From RGIG9041 sp045541455 (GTDB taxonomy: Bacteria; Bacillota; Clostridia; Oscillospirales; QAKW01), in NCBI GenBank assembly GCA_045541455.1, contig JAZQJA010000042.1:62001-126000 (forward strand): a DNA stretch of 64,000 nucleotides, given 5' to 3'. The notes beneath the pieces are model-generated. The model worked only from the letters and a program-made list of their open reading frames with translations. It had not been told where the DNA came from and did not search any database. Shown here piece after piece: positions 24,221-33,040 of this stretch (its first letter is position 1; each line of letters begins with the position of its first letter). A program made the translations under genes and the position numbers.

Positions 24221-25501
24221 TTGAAAGCAGCTTTTTACACACTCGGTTGCAAAGTGAACCAATATGATACACAAATGATGTCAGAGAAACTTGAACTGTC
24301 AGGCTTTGAAATAGTCAGTTTTGAAGATTTAGCAGATGTTTATGTCATTAATACTTGCACAGTTACTCAAATATCTGATAAAAAAAGCCGTAATATAATT
24401 TCGCGAGCTCGCCGCCGTAATCCAAATTCAGTCATAGTTGTTTGCGGTTGTTTTTCGCAAGTTTCTCCTGATGAGGTAAAGGATATTGAAGGGGTTGATA
24501 TTGTTATCGGCACATCAAACCGCGCAGATATTCTTTACTATATAAACAGTTTTTTGAAATCAGGTAATCAAATTGTAGATGTCAGCAGGCATGATAATAT
24601 TACGAACGAAAATATAACTACATTTTCAGAAAAAACTCGTGCAATTTTAAAAATTGAAGATGGTTGCCGTAATTTTTGCAGTTATTGTCTAATTCCTTTT
24701 GCTCGCGGAAAAATAGTATCCAAGCCTCTCGATATGGTGGTGAACGAGGCTGTAGCAGTTGCAAAAAACGGTTATAAAGAAGTTGTGCTTACAGGTATTC
24801 ATTTATCATCTTATGGTAAGGATCTTAACGGTGTCGACTTGGCTGACGCAATAAACAAAGTGTCACAGATAGATGAAATTAAGCGTATACGTTTAGGTTC
24901 TTTGGAGCCAATGATAATCACTTCGGGTTTTGTTGAAAAAGTTAGATCCAACCCAAAATTATGCCATTCATTTCATCTTTCCTTGCAAAGCGGTTGCGAT
25001 AAAACACTTGGTGATATGAACCGCAAGTATACATCAATGCAGTATAAACAAGCAGTAGACCAACTAAGACTTGCTTTTGACGATGCTGCAATTACAACAG
25101 ATGTCATTGTTGGCTTTCCTGGTGAAAGCGATGAAGACTTTAATGAAAGCTTAAATTTTGTAAAAAATATAGGGTTTGCTAAAGTTCATATTTTCCCTTA
25201 TTCAAAACGCCGCGGTACAAAAGCCGCTACAATGCCTAATCAACTCACAAAAGAGGTAAAACGCAAGCGTGAAACTCTTTTAAGTGCGGTCGAAAACCAA
25301 ACTCGTACAGAATTTATGCAAAAAATGGTAGGTAATGACTACGAAATACTTGTTGAACGTTGCGAGAACAATGAATGTGTAGGCTTTACAAAAAATTATA
25401 TTCAAACTAAGTTTGTGGGAGAAAATTCTTTCTGCAACACCTTGATGACAGTAACTGTAACCTCAACCGACGGAATATCTCTGTTTGGAAAAATTAAATA
25501 A
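24221..25501 (+). CDS. mtaB: tRNA t6A37 methylthiotransferase
   Basis: 426-residue radical-SAM enzyme that turns t6A37 into ms2t6A in tRNAs reading ANN codons. It has the N-terminal MTTase domain (MKAAFYTLGCKVNQYD, Cys at about 10, 46 and 80), the radical-SAM motif CRNFCSYC, the HIFPYSKRRGTKA stretch and a C-terminal TRAM-like domain. TTG start with AGAGG upstream; MKAAFYTLGCKVN is the family's usual N-terminus, which supports that start. Confidence 0.94.
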   Translation: MKAAFYTLGCKVNQYDTQMMSEKLELSGFEIVSFEDLADVYVINTCTVTQISDKKSRNIISRARRRNPNSVIVVCGCFSQVSPDEVKDIEGVDIVIGTSNRADILYYINSFLKSGNQIVDVSRHDNITNENITTFSEKTRAILKIEDGCRNFCSYCLIPFARGKIVSKPLDMVVNEAVAVAKNGYKEVVLTGIHLSSYGKDLNGVDLADAINKVSQIDEIKRIRLGSLEPMIITSGFVEKVRSNPKLCHSFHLSLQSGCDKTLGDMNRKYTSMQYKQAVDQLRLAFDDAAITTDVIVGFPGESDEDFNESLNFVKNIGFAKVHIFPYSKRRGTKAATMPNQLTKEVKRKRETLLSAVENQTRTEFMQKMVGNDYEILVERCENNECVGFTKNYIQTKFVGENSFCNTLMTVTVTSTDGISLFGKIK

Positions 25502-25514
25502 TTGTAATAATTTG

Positions 25515-25543
25515 TTGACAATTATATCGTATAATGGTAAAAT
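25515..25543 (+). promoter_or_regulatory. Promoter of the small HTH gene
   Basis: -35 TTGACA, a 17-base spacer and -10 TAAAAT. The transcription start would fall near 25550, which excludes the ATG at 25544 as the start of the gene. Confidence 0.7.
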
Positions 25544-25579
25544 ATGGATAATAACAAATATTACAGAGGAACGGTTGAA

Positions 25580-25792
25580 ATGAATAATGCAAAAAGACTT
25601 CGCAAACTGTATAAACTTACACAAAATGAGATAGCCGATGTTATAGATTATGCAAAGCCGTTGTATGCGGCATTTGAGCTTGAAAAACTGCCTATGCCTA
25701 AAGATAAACTTGAGCAGTTGTCAAAATACTACAATGTATCATTTGAATATATAATTGATAATGACTACAGTAAATGTCAAGAAAGCCGATAA
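25580..25792 (+). CDS. Small XRE/Cro-type DNA-binding protein
   Basis: About 70 residues, essentially one helix-turn-helix: RLRKLYKLTQNEIADVIDYAKPLYAAFE, followed by LEQLSKYYNVSFEYII. The second recognition helix is divergent (AKPLYAAFEL in place of QxxxSxxE). The start at 25580 is set by AGAGGA 10 bases upstream and by the promoter position. It is monocistronic, with its own promoter and terminator. Its targets are unknown. Confidence 0.75.
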   Translation: MNNAKRLRKLYKLTQNEIADVIDYAKPLYAAFELEKLPMPKDKLEQLSKYYNVSFEYIIDNDYSKCQESR

Positions 25793-25817
25793 GTAATATC
25801 TTGTCGGCTTTCTTGAC
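25776..25817 (+). terminator. Hairpin terminator overlapping the HTH gene end
   Basis: Perfect 14-base-pair stem GTCAAGAAAGCCGA/TCGGCTTTCTTGAC with a 14-base loop; its left arm lies in the last codons of the HTH gene. The following sequence is only moderately T-rich. Confidence 0.7.
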
Positions 25818-25866
25818 TTATTATTATATAAGTTATATAATAATAAAAAAATTAGGAGAATAAATT

Positions 25867-27276
25867 ATGAGAAACGCCCATCCAAAATATTTGTGCTATC
25901 CTTCGGTTATTTGTGTTGGAAAACAGACAAAAGTTACAATTGTACCACGAGATAACAGCCGTATTTTCCGTGACGGTAAAAAATATCAGTTAGGTTTGCT
26001 GGGATTGTTTGAGGATATGACAGATCATCATGCTCCTATAGATTATGATACACCTGTTACTGTTGAAAATGGTTGTTTAACCTTTACTATTACTGCAACT
26101 GCTGAGCAGGAATATTTTGTTTATTTTGCAGAGAGTGGTGCAAAACCAACAAGAATTTCAATTTATGCTGTAGAGGAAGATTTATACAATTTAAGGCCTT
26201 TAAAGGGCGATTTCCACACTCATACGTATTACTCTGACGGCAGCGACGGTATAGCAATGACACCTGCAGATTATCGTGAAGAGGGCTTTGACTTTTTTGC
26301 GCTTACCGACCATAACAGAATGTATACCTCTGTTTTAGCAAATGATTTATATGATGGTGTGCCTTTAGGAATACATATTATGCAGGGTGAAGAAGTTCAT
26401 ACACCCGGCTCAATTTTACATATTGTTCATGCAGGCGGTAAAACAAGTGTTTGTAAAAAATATATACATAATCTGGAACAGTATGAGCAGCAGGTTGATG
26501 AAATCGAAAAAACTTTAACCTCTGTAAATGAAAAATACCGACGTCGTGCTGCTATGGCTGTTTGGGCATGTAATGAAATTCACAAAGCGGGCGGTATAGC
26601 AATTTTTGCGCATCCGTTTTGGTGCCCCAAAATCTATAATGTTTCAAGAGAGTTTTCAGATATTTTATTCAATCTTAAAATTTTTGATGCATTTGAAATT
26701 ATGGGTGGTATAGAATCAAAACATAATAATTTGCAGTTAGCTCTCTGGCAAGAACAAGCTTTTAAAGGAAATGTAGTATCTGTTGTTGGCAGCAGTGATT
26801 CTCATAATCACGATTTTGATAAAAACTGTTTTGGCAGAAACTTTACTATAGTTTTTGCAAAATCCAACACTACAGAAGATATATTAAATGCAGTCTCCTC
26901 AGGATATAGTGTTGCAGCTGAACTTCCGCTTGAATCAAATACTGATATACGTTTTTATGGCTCACAATTACGCCTTATCTCTTTCGCTCGTTTTCTGTAT
27001 GAAAACTATTTTAATCAGACATGGCGCCTTTGTGTAGGCGAGGGGATACTTATGCGTCGTTATGCAGAGGGTGAACCTGTGGGCGAACTGCTTTCCTCCT
27101 TTAAAGATACCGTTAATAATTTCTATTTACAGTTTTACGGTAAATTACCTGCACCTTTAATAATAGATAGATGTAAAGACTTTTTAGATACATGCCTTGA
27201 GTATCAGCAAAAAGAAGGTCCGCTTACAAAGGGTGGAAGCATTTTTGTTTATGGCGGTAACGAAAGAAGAGAATAG
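25867..27276 (+). CDS. PHP-domain phosphoesterase with N-terminal beta domain
   Basis: 469 residues. The first ~105 residues look like an all-beta domain. The PHP domain follows, with all metal motifs: DFHTHTYYSDGS (HxH), TDHN, GEEVHT, FAHPFW and SSDSHNHD. The C-terminal ~120 residues are helical and unassigned. It is a predicted cytoplasmic, metal-dependent phosphoesterase; no signal peptide is present. Good SD (TAGGAG). It is monocistronic between terminators, so context gives no substrate. Confidence 0.85.
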   Translation: MRNAHPKYLCYPSVICVGKQTKVTIVPRDNSRIFRDGKKYQLGLLGLFEDMTDHHAPIDYDTPVTVENGCLTFTITATAEQEYFVYFAESGAKPTRISIYAVEEDLYNLRPLKGDFHTHTYYSDGSDGIAMTPADYREEGFDFFALTDHNRMYTSVLANDLYDGVPLGIHIMQGEEVHTPGSILHIVHAGGKTSVCKKYIHNLEQYEQQVDEIEKTLTSVNEKYRRRAAMAVWACNEIHKAGGIAIFAHPFWCPKIYNVSREFSDILFNLKIFDAFEIMGGIESKHNNLQLALWQEQAFKGNVVSVVGSSDSHNHDFDKNCFGRNFTIVFAKSNTTEDILNAVSSGYSVAAELPLESNTDIRFYGSQLRLISFARFLYENYFNQTWRLCVGEGILMRRYAEGEPVGELLSSFKDTVNNFYLQFYGKLPAPLIIDRCKDFLDTCLEYQQKEGPLTKGGSIFVYGGNERRE

Positions 27277-27284
27277 TAAATAAA

Positions 27285-27320
27285 AAATAAAGTCCTCGTT
27301 TGAGGACTTTATTTTTATTT
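27285..27320. terminator. Bidirectional terminator between PHP gene and galactokinase-like gene
   Basis: Stem AAATAAAGTCCTC/GAGGACTTTATTT with a short GTTT loop and T tracts on both strands. Confidence 0.9.
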
Positions 27321-27330
27321 ATGGATATTA

Positions 27331-28569
27331 TTAGTATACTCTAATAGGACCTACATCTCTGATTTTTAATAAGTAACAGCAACCGTCGCCGAATACAGAT
27401 TCCATTTTCTTTACGTATGTATCAACCATATCATTGGGAACATAGGCTTGCATTGTGCCACCAAAACCGCCGCCGTGCACACGAGATGCACCTTTGCCGT
27501 CAAGCAATTGTTCTGAAAGACAAACAGCAAGCGACATTCCTTGGCTTGTTGGTTTTTTATCGGAATATATATTCTGTAAATATCTGAAAGATGACATTCC
27601 CGAACGATTCACTATACTCAAAAACTTGTTAAAGTCGTTATCTTTTAATGCATTTGCAAGTTTAATAACATTTTCATTTTCGTTAAAATAGTGGAAAGCA
27701 CGGATTAAAGCACGCTCTGGAAGTTTTGCTTTAAGGTTGGGCAGTGCATCAAAAAAGTCATTGTAATCCACTTCACGCAATACTTGTTTACCAAAATAAC
27801 CTGCAACTGCTTGCATTTCAGATTTTATAGCAACATAATCGTCTGTTAAATCGGCATGGTCGCAACGTGTGTCGGTTATAACCATACTGTATCCGGTTGC
27901 AGTAAAATCAAATGGAAGCTTTTGTACTATCGGGTCTGTTGGATTTTCAAAATCAATTGAAATAATACCGCCGTAAGCACAAGATAACTGGTCAAGAAGT
28001 CCGGATGCTTTTCCGAAATATACATTTTCGGCATATTGAGAAGCAATAGCCATAGTTTTAGCATCAATTTTTTCGTCATTGTATAAACTGTTTAAAATAA
28101 ATGCCATTATAATTTCAAACGCTGCAGATGATGAAAGGCCTGAGCCTTTAAGTACATCATTTGTAGTAAAAGCATCAAAACCGCCGATGTTGTAGCCCAT
28201 ATCGGTGTATTTTTTGCAAACACCTTTGACAAGAGAAGTTGAATTTCCTTCTTCGCTGTCAACCTTTTCAAGTTTAGTAATATCAATGTTAATATCGCCA
28301 AAGCCTTTTGCCTTAATGCATATTTTACCGTCGTCACGTTTTGCAACAAATGCAAGCGTGTCAAGGTTAATAGAAGCACCCACGGCTTTGCCTAAGTTAT
28401 GGTCTGTATGGTTGCCACATATTTCGCTTCTACCCGGAGCACTAAAAACAAATTGTGCTTCATAACCAAAAGCTTGTTTAAAATCTATTGCTGTGCGCTT
28501 ATATCTTTCAAGTTGATAGTCTAACAGATGTTTGGGATAGAACGAAAGTTTTTCTTTGCAAAATTCCAT
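27331..28569 (-). CDS. Galactokinase-like GHMP kinase
   Basis: About 412 residues. GHMP kinase motifs: the sugar-binding motif SAPGRSEICGNHTDHN, the phosphate loop LKGSGLSSSAAFE and the C-terminal HGGGFGGTMQ. The family normally has GEHTDYN; here Asn replaces Glu and His replaces Tyr, two sugar-contacting positions, so the substrate may not be plain galactose. The start is the ATG at 28569, with CAGGAG 7-9 bases upstream. It stands alone: no galT, galE or transporter is adjacent. Confidence 0.85.
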   Translation of the reverse strand: MEFCKEKLSFYPKHLLDYQLERYKRTAIDFKQAFGYEAQFVFSAPGRSEICGNHTDHNLGKAVGASINLDTLAFVAKRDDGKICIKAKGFGDINIDITKLEKVDSEEGNSTSLVKGVCKKYTDMGYNIGGFDAFTTNDVLKGSGLSSSAAFEIIMAFILNSLYNDEKIDAKTMAIASQYAENVYFGKASGLLDQLSCAYGGIISIDFENPTDPIVQKLPFDFTATGYSMVITDTRCDHADLTDDYVAIKSEMQAVAGYFGKQVLREVDYNDFFDALPNLKAKLPERALIRAFHYFNENENVIKLANALKDNDFNKFLSIVNRSGMSSFRYLQNIYSDKKPTSQGMSLAVCLSEQLLDGKGASRVHGGGFGGTMQAYVPNDMVDTYVKKMESVFGDGCCYLLKIRDVGPIRVY

Positions 28570-28602
28570 GATGTATCTCCTGACTTTTATTTTATCTATT
28601 TT

Positions 28603-28631
28603 ATTATATATTATAATAATACTAATTTCAA
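28603..28631 (-). promoter_or_regulatory. Promoter of the galactokinase-like gene
   Basis: On the minus strand, -35 TTGAAA, a 17-base spacer and -10 TATAAT. Confidence 0.6.
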
Positions 28632-28669
28632 TAATTTTGAAATTTTTTAGTATTTTTTTAAAAAAACTC

Positions 28670-28698
28670 TTTACAACTTTACGATTTAATGATATACT
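28670..28698 (+). promoter_or_regulatory. Promoter of tRNA-Gln
   Basis: -35 TTTACA, a 17-base spacer and -10 TATACT, 17 bases before the tRNA. Confidence 0.7.
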
Positions 28699-28715
28699 AG
28701 TCAAGCATTTCGCAA

Positions 28716-28792
28716 TGGGATATAGCCAAGTTGGTAAGGCAATGGATTCTGACTCCATCACTGCGTAGGTTCGAGTCCTACTATCCCAGCCA
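28716..28792 (+). tRNA. tRNA-Gln (anticodon CTG), CCA encoded
   Basis: Acceptor TGGGATA/TATCCCA; D stem GCC/GGC; anticodon stem ATGGA/TCCAT with loop TTCTGAC giving CTG; T arm GTAGGTTCGAGTCCTAC; discriminator G; CCA encoded. Confidence 0.95.
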
Positions 28793-28793
28793 A

Positions 28794-28834
28794 TAAAAAC
28801 GACAAGTTTCTTTATCGAGACTTGTCGTTTTTTA
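28794..28834. terminator. Terminator of tRNA-Gln and of the convergent AraC gene
   Basis: Stem AAAAACGACAAGT/ACTTGTCGTTTTT with a 12-base loop containing TCTTTATCGAG, then TTTT. Confidence 0.85.
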
Positions 28835-28835
28835 A

Positions 28836-29636
28836 TTATATATCTATATTTATTTTACCTACAGCACTTTTACGAAACTGACGTGGTGTCATACCTGTAT
28901 ATTTTTTAAACTGTTTGTTAAAATTTGCAGTGTTGTTATATCCACTTTCAAATGCTATATCTATAATATTAGTTTTATCGGCGCTTAATAGTTTTTTAGC
29001 GCTGTCAATTCGTACCGATTCGATATAATCCCATACAGACATTCCGCAAGCATTTTTAAATATTTTTGATAAATAATTAGGTGATATTGCAACCCGTTTG
29101 GCAAGTGTTTGCATATTAATATCTGTTTTGAAATTGTTGTCAATATATTCAATTGTTTCGGCAATATTGTCGGGTAATCGCTTGCCTTTTCTGTACCTTG
29201 TAACAGTTAAAATCAGTTCTTTGATTTTAAGCATTACCATTTCATCATAGTATTCATTTTTATTTTCAAATTCTTTTTGTATATCAAGTAAAATATTTTT
29301 AATTTCAGTATCTTTTTCAAATAGATTATTAAACCCTTCAAACAAACCTTTGGTATGCTGTGGAGAAAACTGTAAAGTGAGTATTTTAAGTGTTTGTGAA
29401 ATTTGAGTAATACAGTGTGTTTCGTTACTTCTGAAAATAAACACACTGTTTTTTTCAATAGGATAATCTCTGTTATCTGTGTGGTATGTACCTTTGCCGT
29501 CTAAAACATACGCAGCTTCAAAATTGCGGTGTCTGTGCGGTATGTTTTTACGTGTCATTGGATTTATGGTAACAAGCCACATTTTGCAAAGTAAATTGCC
29601 GTCTTTGTTTGTAATTTGACCAATATCGTTAACCAT
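28836..29636 (-). CDS. AraC-family regulator with N-terminal cupin
   Basis: 266 residues. The N-terminal ~110 residues are a cupin-like ligand domain (IPHRHRNFEAAYVLDGKG), and the C-terminal ~100 residues carry the two AraC HTH motifs, with IDIAFESGYNNTANFNKQFKKYTGMTP-type signature (shown in part: SGYNNTANFNKQFKK). It is divergent from the sugar-acid operon, sharing a 155-base intergenic region, and is most likely its activator. Confidence 0.92.
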   Translation of the reverse strand: MVNDIGQITNKDGNLLCKMWLVTINPMTRKNIPHRHRNFEAAYVLDGKGTYHTDNRDYPIEKNSVFIFRSNETHCITQISQTLKILTLQFSPQHTKGLFEGFNNLFEKDTEIKNILLDIQKEFENKNEYYDEMVMLKIKELILTVTRYRKGKRLPDNIAETIEYIDNNFKTDINMQTLAKRVAISPNYLSKIFKNACGMSVWDYIESVRIDSAKKLLSADKTNIIDIAFESGYNNTANFNKQFKKYTGMTPRQFRKSAVGKINIDI

Positions 29637-29656
29637 AATTTAAATCCTCCGCTTAT

Positions 29657-29686
29657 ATTTTACAATACTTTTTATAAGCGTGTCAA
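29657..29686 (-). promoter_or_regulatory. Promoter of the AraC-type regulator
   Basis: On the minus strand, -35 TTGACA, an 18-base spacer and -10 TAAAAT, about 20 bases before the ATG. Confidence 0.65.
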
Positions 29687-29718
29687 CAACCATTTGTGTA
29701 GAATAGTTTGCAAATTGG

Positions 29719-29735
29719 TTCACTTAGTATGTGAA
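29719..29735. promoter_or_regulatory. Inverted repeat in the araC/dehydratase intergenic region
   Basis: TTCAC-7-GTGAA dyad, upstream of weak -10-like TATAGT/TATTAT sequences that lead to the dehydratase operon. A candidate operator for activation; its binding protein is inferred only from position. Confidence 0.35.
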
Positions 29736-29791
29736 ACTCGATAGTGTATAGTATAGCATAGTATTATAAACAAAAAATGGAGGAATTTTTT

Positions 29792-31138
29792 ATGTTAGGA
29801 GTAAATATATATTCAAATCCAACAGACCTTAGAATAACAGATATGCGTTTTGTAGATATTGACGGTGCACCAAAACGCTGCACAATTTTAAAGATCATGA
29901 CAAATCAGGGTATTTGCGGTTATGGTGAGGTTCGTGATGCCTCATCAAAGACTTATGCACTTATGCTTAAAAGCCGTATTATCGGTGAAAATCCCTGTAA
30001 TGTAGATAAAATTTTTCGTAAAATAAAGCAGTTTGGTGGTCCATCTCGTCAAGGCGGCGGTGTTTCAGGCGTCGAAATTGCACTTTGGGACCTTGCCGGC
30101 AAGGCATACGGTGTGCCGCTTTATCAACTTCTGGGCGGTAAATTCCGTGATGAAGTTCGTGTTTATTGTGATACCGATGTTGACGGAAAACATACAGGTC
30201 ACGACATGGGTCTTGCTCTCAAAAAGCGTATGGAAATGGGCTTTACATTTTTGAAAATGGACCTTGGTATCGGTCTTCTTTTGGACGAGCCTGGTACACT
30301 TAATGCTCCTTTGGGATTTATTGAAGATATGAAAAATTATGCTTCACATATATTAAATGTTCAGGGCGGCAGTGTTACAGCAGATATGCTTAAACATCAA
30401 AAGAGCTATTCAATCGTTACTACAGCACATCCGTTTACAGGTATTCATCTTACCGAAAAAGGTCTTGATTTCTTGGAAAACTATGTGAAAGAAGTTAGAG
30501 ATGTTATCGGTTACGATGTGCCCTTGGCTATTGACCATTTTGGCCATATATGTGTTGAAGATTGTATTCGTTTTGCAAAGCGGATGGAACCATATAATCT
30601 TGCATGGATCGAAGATATGGTACCGTGGATTTATACTGATCAGTATGTTCGTCTTAAAAACAATACAACAGTTCCTGTATGTACAGGTGAAGATATATAT
30701 CTTAAAGAGGGGTTTGAAACACTTATAAAAGCAGGTGGTGTTTCTGTTATCCACCCCGATATTCTTACTTGCGGTGGTGCTTTAGAACTCAAAAAGATTG
30801 CAGATATTGCCGATGAACACGGTGTTGCCGTTGCAATACATATGGCTGAAAGCCCTGTGGCTTGTCTTGCTGCAGTGCACACAGCAGCTGCAATGCACAA
30901 TGTGCTCGCTCTTGAGTTCCACTCAGTCGATGTTCCGTGGTGGGCAGATATTGTTACAGGTATTCCCAACCCCTTGTTTGAAAACGGCTTTATTAAAGTA
31001 CCCGAAAAACCGGGCCTTGGTTTTGACGATTTAAACGAAGAGGTAATTAAAGCACATATTAATCCTCAAATTCCCGGATATTTTGAATCAACAGATATGT
31101 GGAATAAAGAATTTTCAAATGACCGTATTTGGTCATAG
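29792..31138 (+). CDS. Enolase-superfamily sugar-acid dehydratase (mandelate racemase/MLE family)
   Basis: About 448 residues. The capping domain is N-terminal and the barrel C-terminal. Predicted catalytic residues: K155-M-D157 on the second strand, metal ligands Asp 248, Glu 274 and Glu 300, the Asp 323/His 350 dyad, and Glu 375. This set suggests dehydration of an aldonic acid to a 2-keto-3-deoxy acid. The exact sugar acid is not readable from the sequence; a racemase activity is possible. Start ATG at 29792 with TGGAGG upstream. First gene of a five-gene operon. Confidence 0.87.
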   Translation: MLGVNIYSNPTDLRITDMRFVDIDGAPKRCTILKIMTNQGICGYGEVRDASSKTYALMLKSRIIGENPCNVDKIFRKIKQFGGPSRQGGGVSGVEIALWDLAGKAYGVPLYQLLGGKFRDEVRVYCDTDVDGKHTGHDMGLALKKRMEMGFTFLKMDLGIGLLLDEPGTLNAPLGFIEDMKNYASHILNVQGGSVTADMLKHQKSYSIVTTAHPFTGIHLTEKGLDFLENYVKEVRDVIGYDVPLAIDHFGHICVEDCIRFAKRMEPYNLAWIEDMVPWIYTDQYVRLKNNTTVPVCTGEDIYLKEGFETLIKAGGVSVIHPDILTCGGALELKKIADIADEHGVAVAIHMAESPVACLAAVHTAAAMHNVLALEFHSVDVPWWADIVTGIPNPLFENGFIKVPEKPGLGFDDLNEEVIKAHINPQIPGYFESTDMWNKEFSNDRIWS

Positions 31139-31150
31139 GAGGAAATTAAA

Positions 31151-32065
31151 ATGCATTTTAATGACAGAGATGAAATAATTGCTTTAACACCTTTATGGAA
31201 AGGCGAAAGATTACCTGACGGCAGACCTAAGGTTGAAGATAAATATCTCGATGCTCTTAAGGGTATGACTCTTGAAGAAGTATGGAAGCCTATTTATGTT
31301 CTCGGCTACGAAAACCAATTTGTTGGTGGCGGTCTTGCACCGTTGCAGACATTACATAACGATGGCAGAAAACTTATCGGCCGTGCTGTTACTTGTAGTT
31401 TTTGTCCTACTCGTCCTGATCTTCACGAACTCCAGTTCTCCCGCGGTGCCGAGGATGGCAGAAACGGAAACTATAACCAATGGGTTATAGACAACCTTTA
31501 TGAGCGTGATGTTGTTGTATGTGATATGTATGACAAGATTTATAAAGGAACATTTTTAGGCGGAAATCTTACAACAGCTATACATAAAAAGACAAAAAAC
31601 GGCGGTGCTGTTGTTTGGGGTGGCATTAGAGACGTTGAGCAGATGAAACAAGTTCCCGATGTTCAGGTTTATTATCGCGGTATTGACCCCACGCCCATTC
31701 GTGAATTTGTTATGAAAGACTGGAACAATATAACCAATTTCGGCGGCGCTGTTTGTTTGCCGGGTGATATTGTGTTCGGTGCAGGTGGGGGAGTTCTCTT
31801 TATTCCTGCTCACCTTGTTGCAGATGTGGTTGAGGGCGCTGCCAAAACTCATGTAAAAGACGATTTTGGCTTTGAAATGATTGGTGAAGGTAAATTCACA
31901 ACCGCCCAAATTGACCGTAATACTTGGACAGAGGAAATGCTTGATATGCTTATGGAGTGGATTCAAACCGATCCGAGAGGTGAAGAATATAGAGATCTTG
32001 ACTGGTCTAAAGAATATGACCTTGCAAGAAACGGTGATCCAAACGATACACAGACAGCATTGTAA
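31151..32065 (+). CDS. RraA-family protein (class II aldolase/decarboxylase-like), extended
   Basis: 304 residues, longer than the ~160-residue E. coli RraA. The core motif is LGGNLTTAIHKKTKNGGAVV followed by GGIRDVEQM, with the Arg-Asp pair that binds substrate and divalent metal in RraA-fold pyruvate aldolases. Long N- and C-terminal extensions resemble those of catabolic RraA-like proteins and not the RNase E inhibitor. In this operon it would fit cleavage or further conversion of a 2-keto-3-deoxy acid; this is inference. It starts 12 bases after the dehydratase stop behind AGGAGG. Confidence 0.8.
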   Translation: MHFNDRDEIIALTPLWKGERLPDGRPKVEDKYLDALKGMTLEEVWKPIYVLGYENQFVGGGLAPLQTLHNDGRKLIGRAVTCSFCPTRPDLHELQFSRGAEDGRNGNYNQWVIDNLYERDVVVCDMYDKIYKGTFLGGNLTTAIHKKTKNGGAVVWGGIRDVEQMKQVPDVQVYYRGIDPTPIREFVMKDWNNITNFGGAVCLPGDIVFGAGGGVLFIPAHLVADVVEGAAKTHVKDDFGFEMIGEGKFTTAQIDRNTWTEEMLDMLMEWIQTDPRGEEYRDLDWSKEYDLARNGDPNDTQTAL

Positions 32066-32079
32066 TTTCGGAGGATATA

Positions 32080-33039
32080 GTGTATAATATTTATATTGCT
32101 TCATGTTGTGAAGATGGTGGAATATACCACTACATCTTAAATGATGATGGTACATTTACTCAAAAAGGTACACTTTTTGTTGACAAGCCAATGTACTTTA
32201 CAATTGATGGCGGTAAGATGTATATAATTCTTCGCGCACCGTTTGAAAACAGTGAAGAAAGCGGTATAGTAGTTGCAGATATAGGTCCCGACGGTTCACT
32301 GAGTTTAAACGATGGTATAACCTCAACAAAAGGTGTAGTTGCATGCCATATAACAGTTGACAAGGGTGAGGTTTATGCTGCAAACTATCTGTCCGGTAGT
32401 GTTATAAAACTTGATGATAAAATTGTCGTGCATAACGGACATGGCGTAAATGCCAAACGACAGGAAAGTGCACACACTCATTTTGTAGGTTTTACTCCCG
32501 ATAAAAAATACCTGCTTTGCACCGACCTTGGCATTGATACCATTTTTATTTACGACAGAAACTTAAATGAGGTTTCTTCGGTAAAAATGCCTGATGGTTG
32601 TGGTCCGCGCCATCTTGTATTTTCAAATGACGGCAGAATGTTATATTGCGTAAACGAACTGGATTCTACTGTCAGTGTTTTGTCTTACAATAACGGCACT
32701 CTTGTTTTGAAAGATACCGTTTGCGCATTTGATAGCCAAAAACTAAATAATACTGCGGCAGCTATACGAATTAAGGATAATAATTTGTATATTTCAAACC
32801 GCGGTGCCGACACTATTACTCGCTTTGAAATTTGTGGCGGAACATTAAAACTATGCGAGAATGTTTTGGTTGGTGGTGTGTCTCCCAGAGATTTTGACAT
32901 TATTGACTCGTTTGTTTTATGCGCTAATGAAACATCTGATAATGTAACAGTATTAAAACTCGACGGTTACACACCGGTTTTAACAGACACAGTTTTAAAA
33001 ATTAAGGCACCTCTTTGTATTGGTGCAATAGAGGTTTAA
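32080..33039 (+). CDS. Lactonase-family seven-bladed beta-propeller (Pgl-like)
   Basis: 319 residues of repeating beta blades with the 6-phosphogluconolactonase (YbhE) family motifs HTHFVGFTPDKKYL and GPRHLVFSNDGRMLYC. Predicted to hydrolyse a sugar lactone. GTG start at 32080 with CGGAGG nine bases upstream. No signal peptide, so cytoplasmic. Between a dehydrogenase and a dehydratase, it would open the lactone made by the SDR enzyme. Confidence 0.85.
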   Translation: MYNIYIASCCEDGGIYHYILNDDGTFTQKGTLFVDKPMYFTIDGGKMYIILRAPFENSEESGIVVADIGPDGSLSLNDGITSTKGVVACHITVDKGEVYAANYLSGSVIKLDDKIVVHNGHGVNAKRQESAHTHFVGFTPDKKYLLCTDLGIDTIFIYDRNLNEVSSVKMPDGCGPRHLVFSNDGRMLYCVNELDSTVSVLSYNNGTLVLKDTVCAFDSQKLNNTAAAIRIKDNNLYISNRGADTITRFEICGGTLKLCENVLVGGVSPRDFDIIDSFVLCANETSDNVTVLKLDGYTPVLTDTVLKIKAPLCIGAIEV

Positions 33040-33040
33040 G

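Noticed and set aside
28107..28379. Leu-rich frame antisense or shifted inside the galactokinase-like gene
   Set aside because: Shadow frame with no SD; the galactokinase frame has full family motifs.
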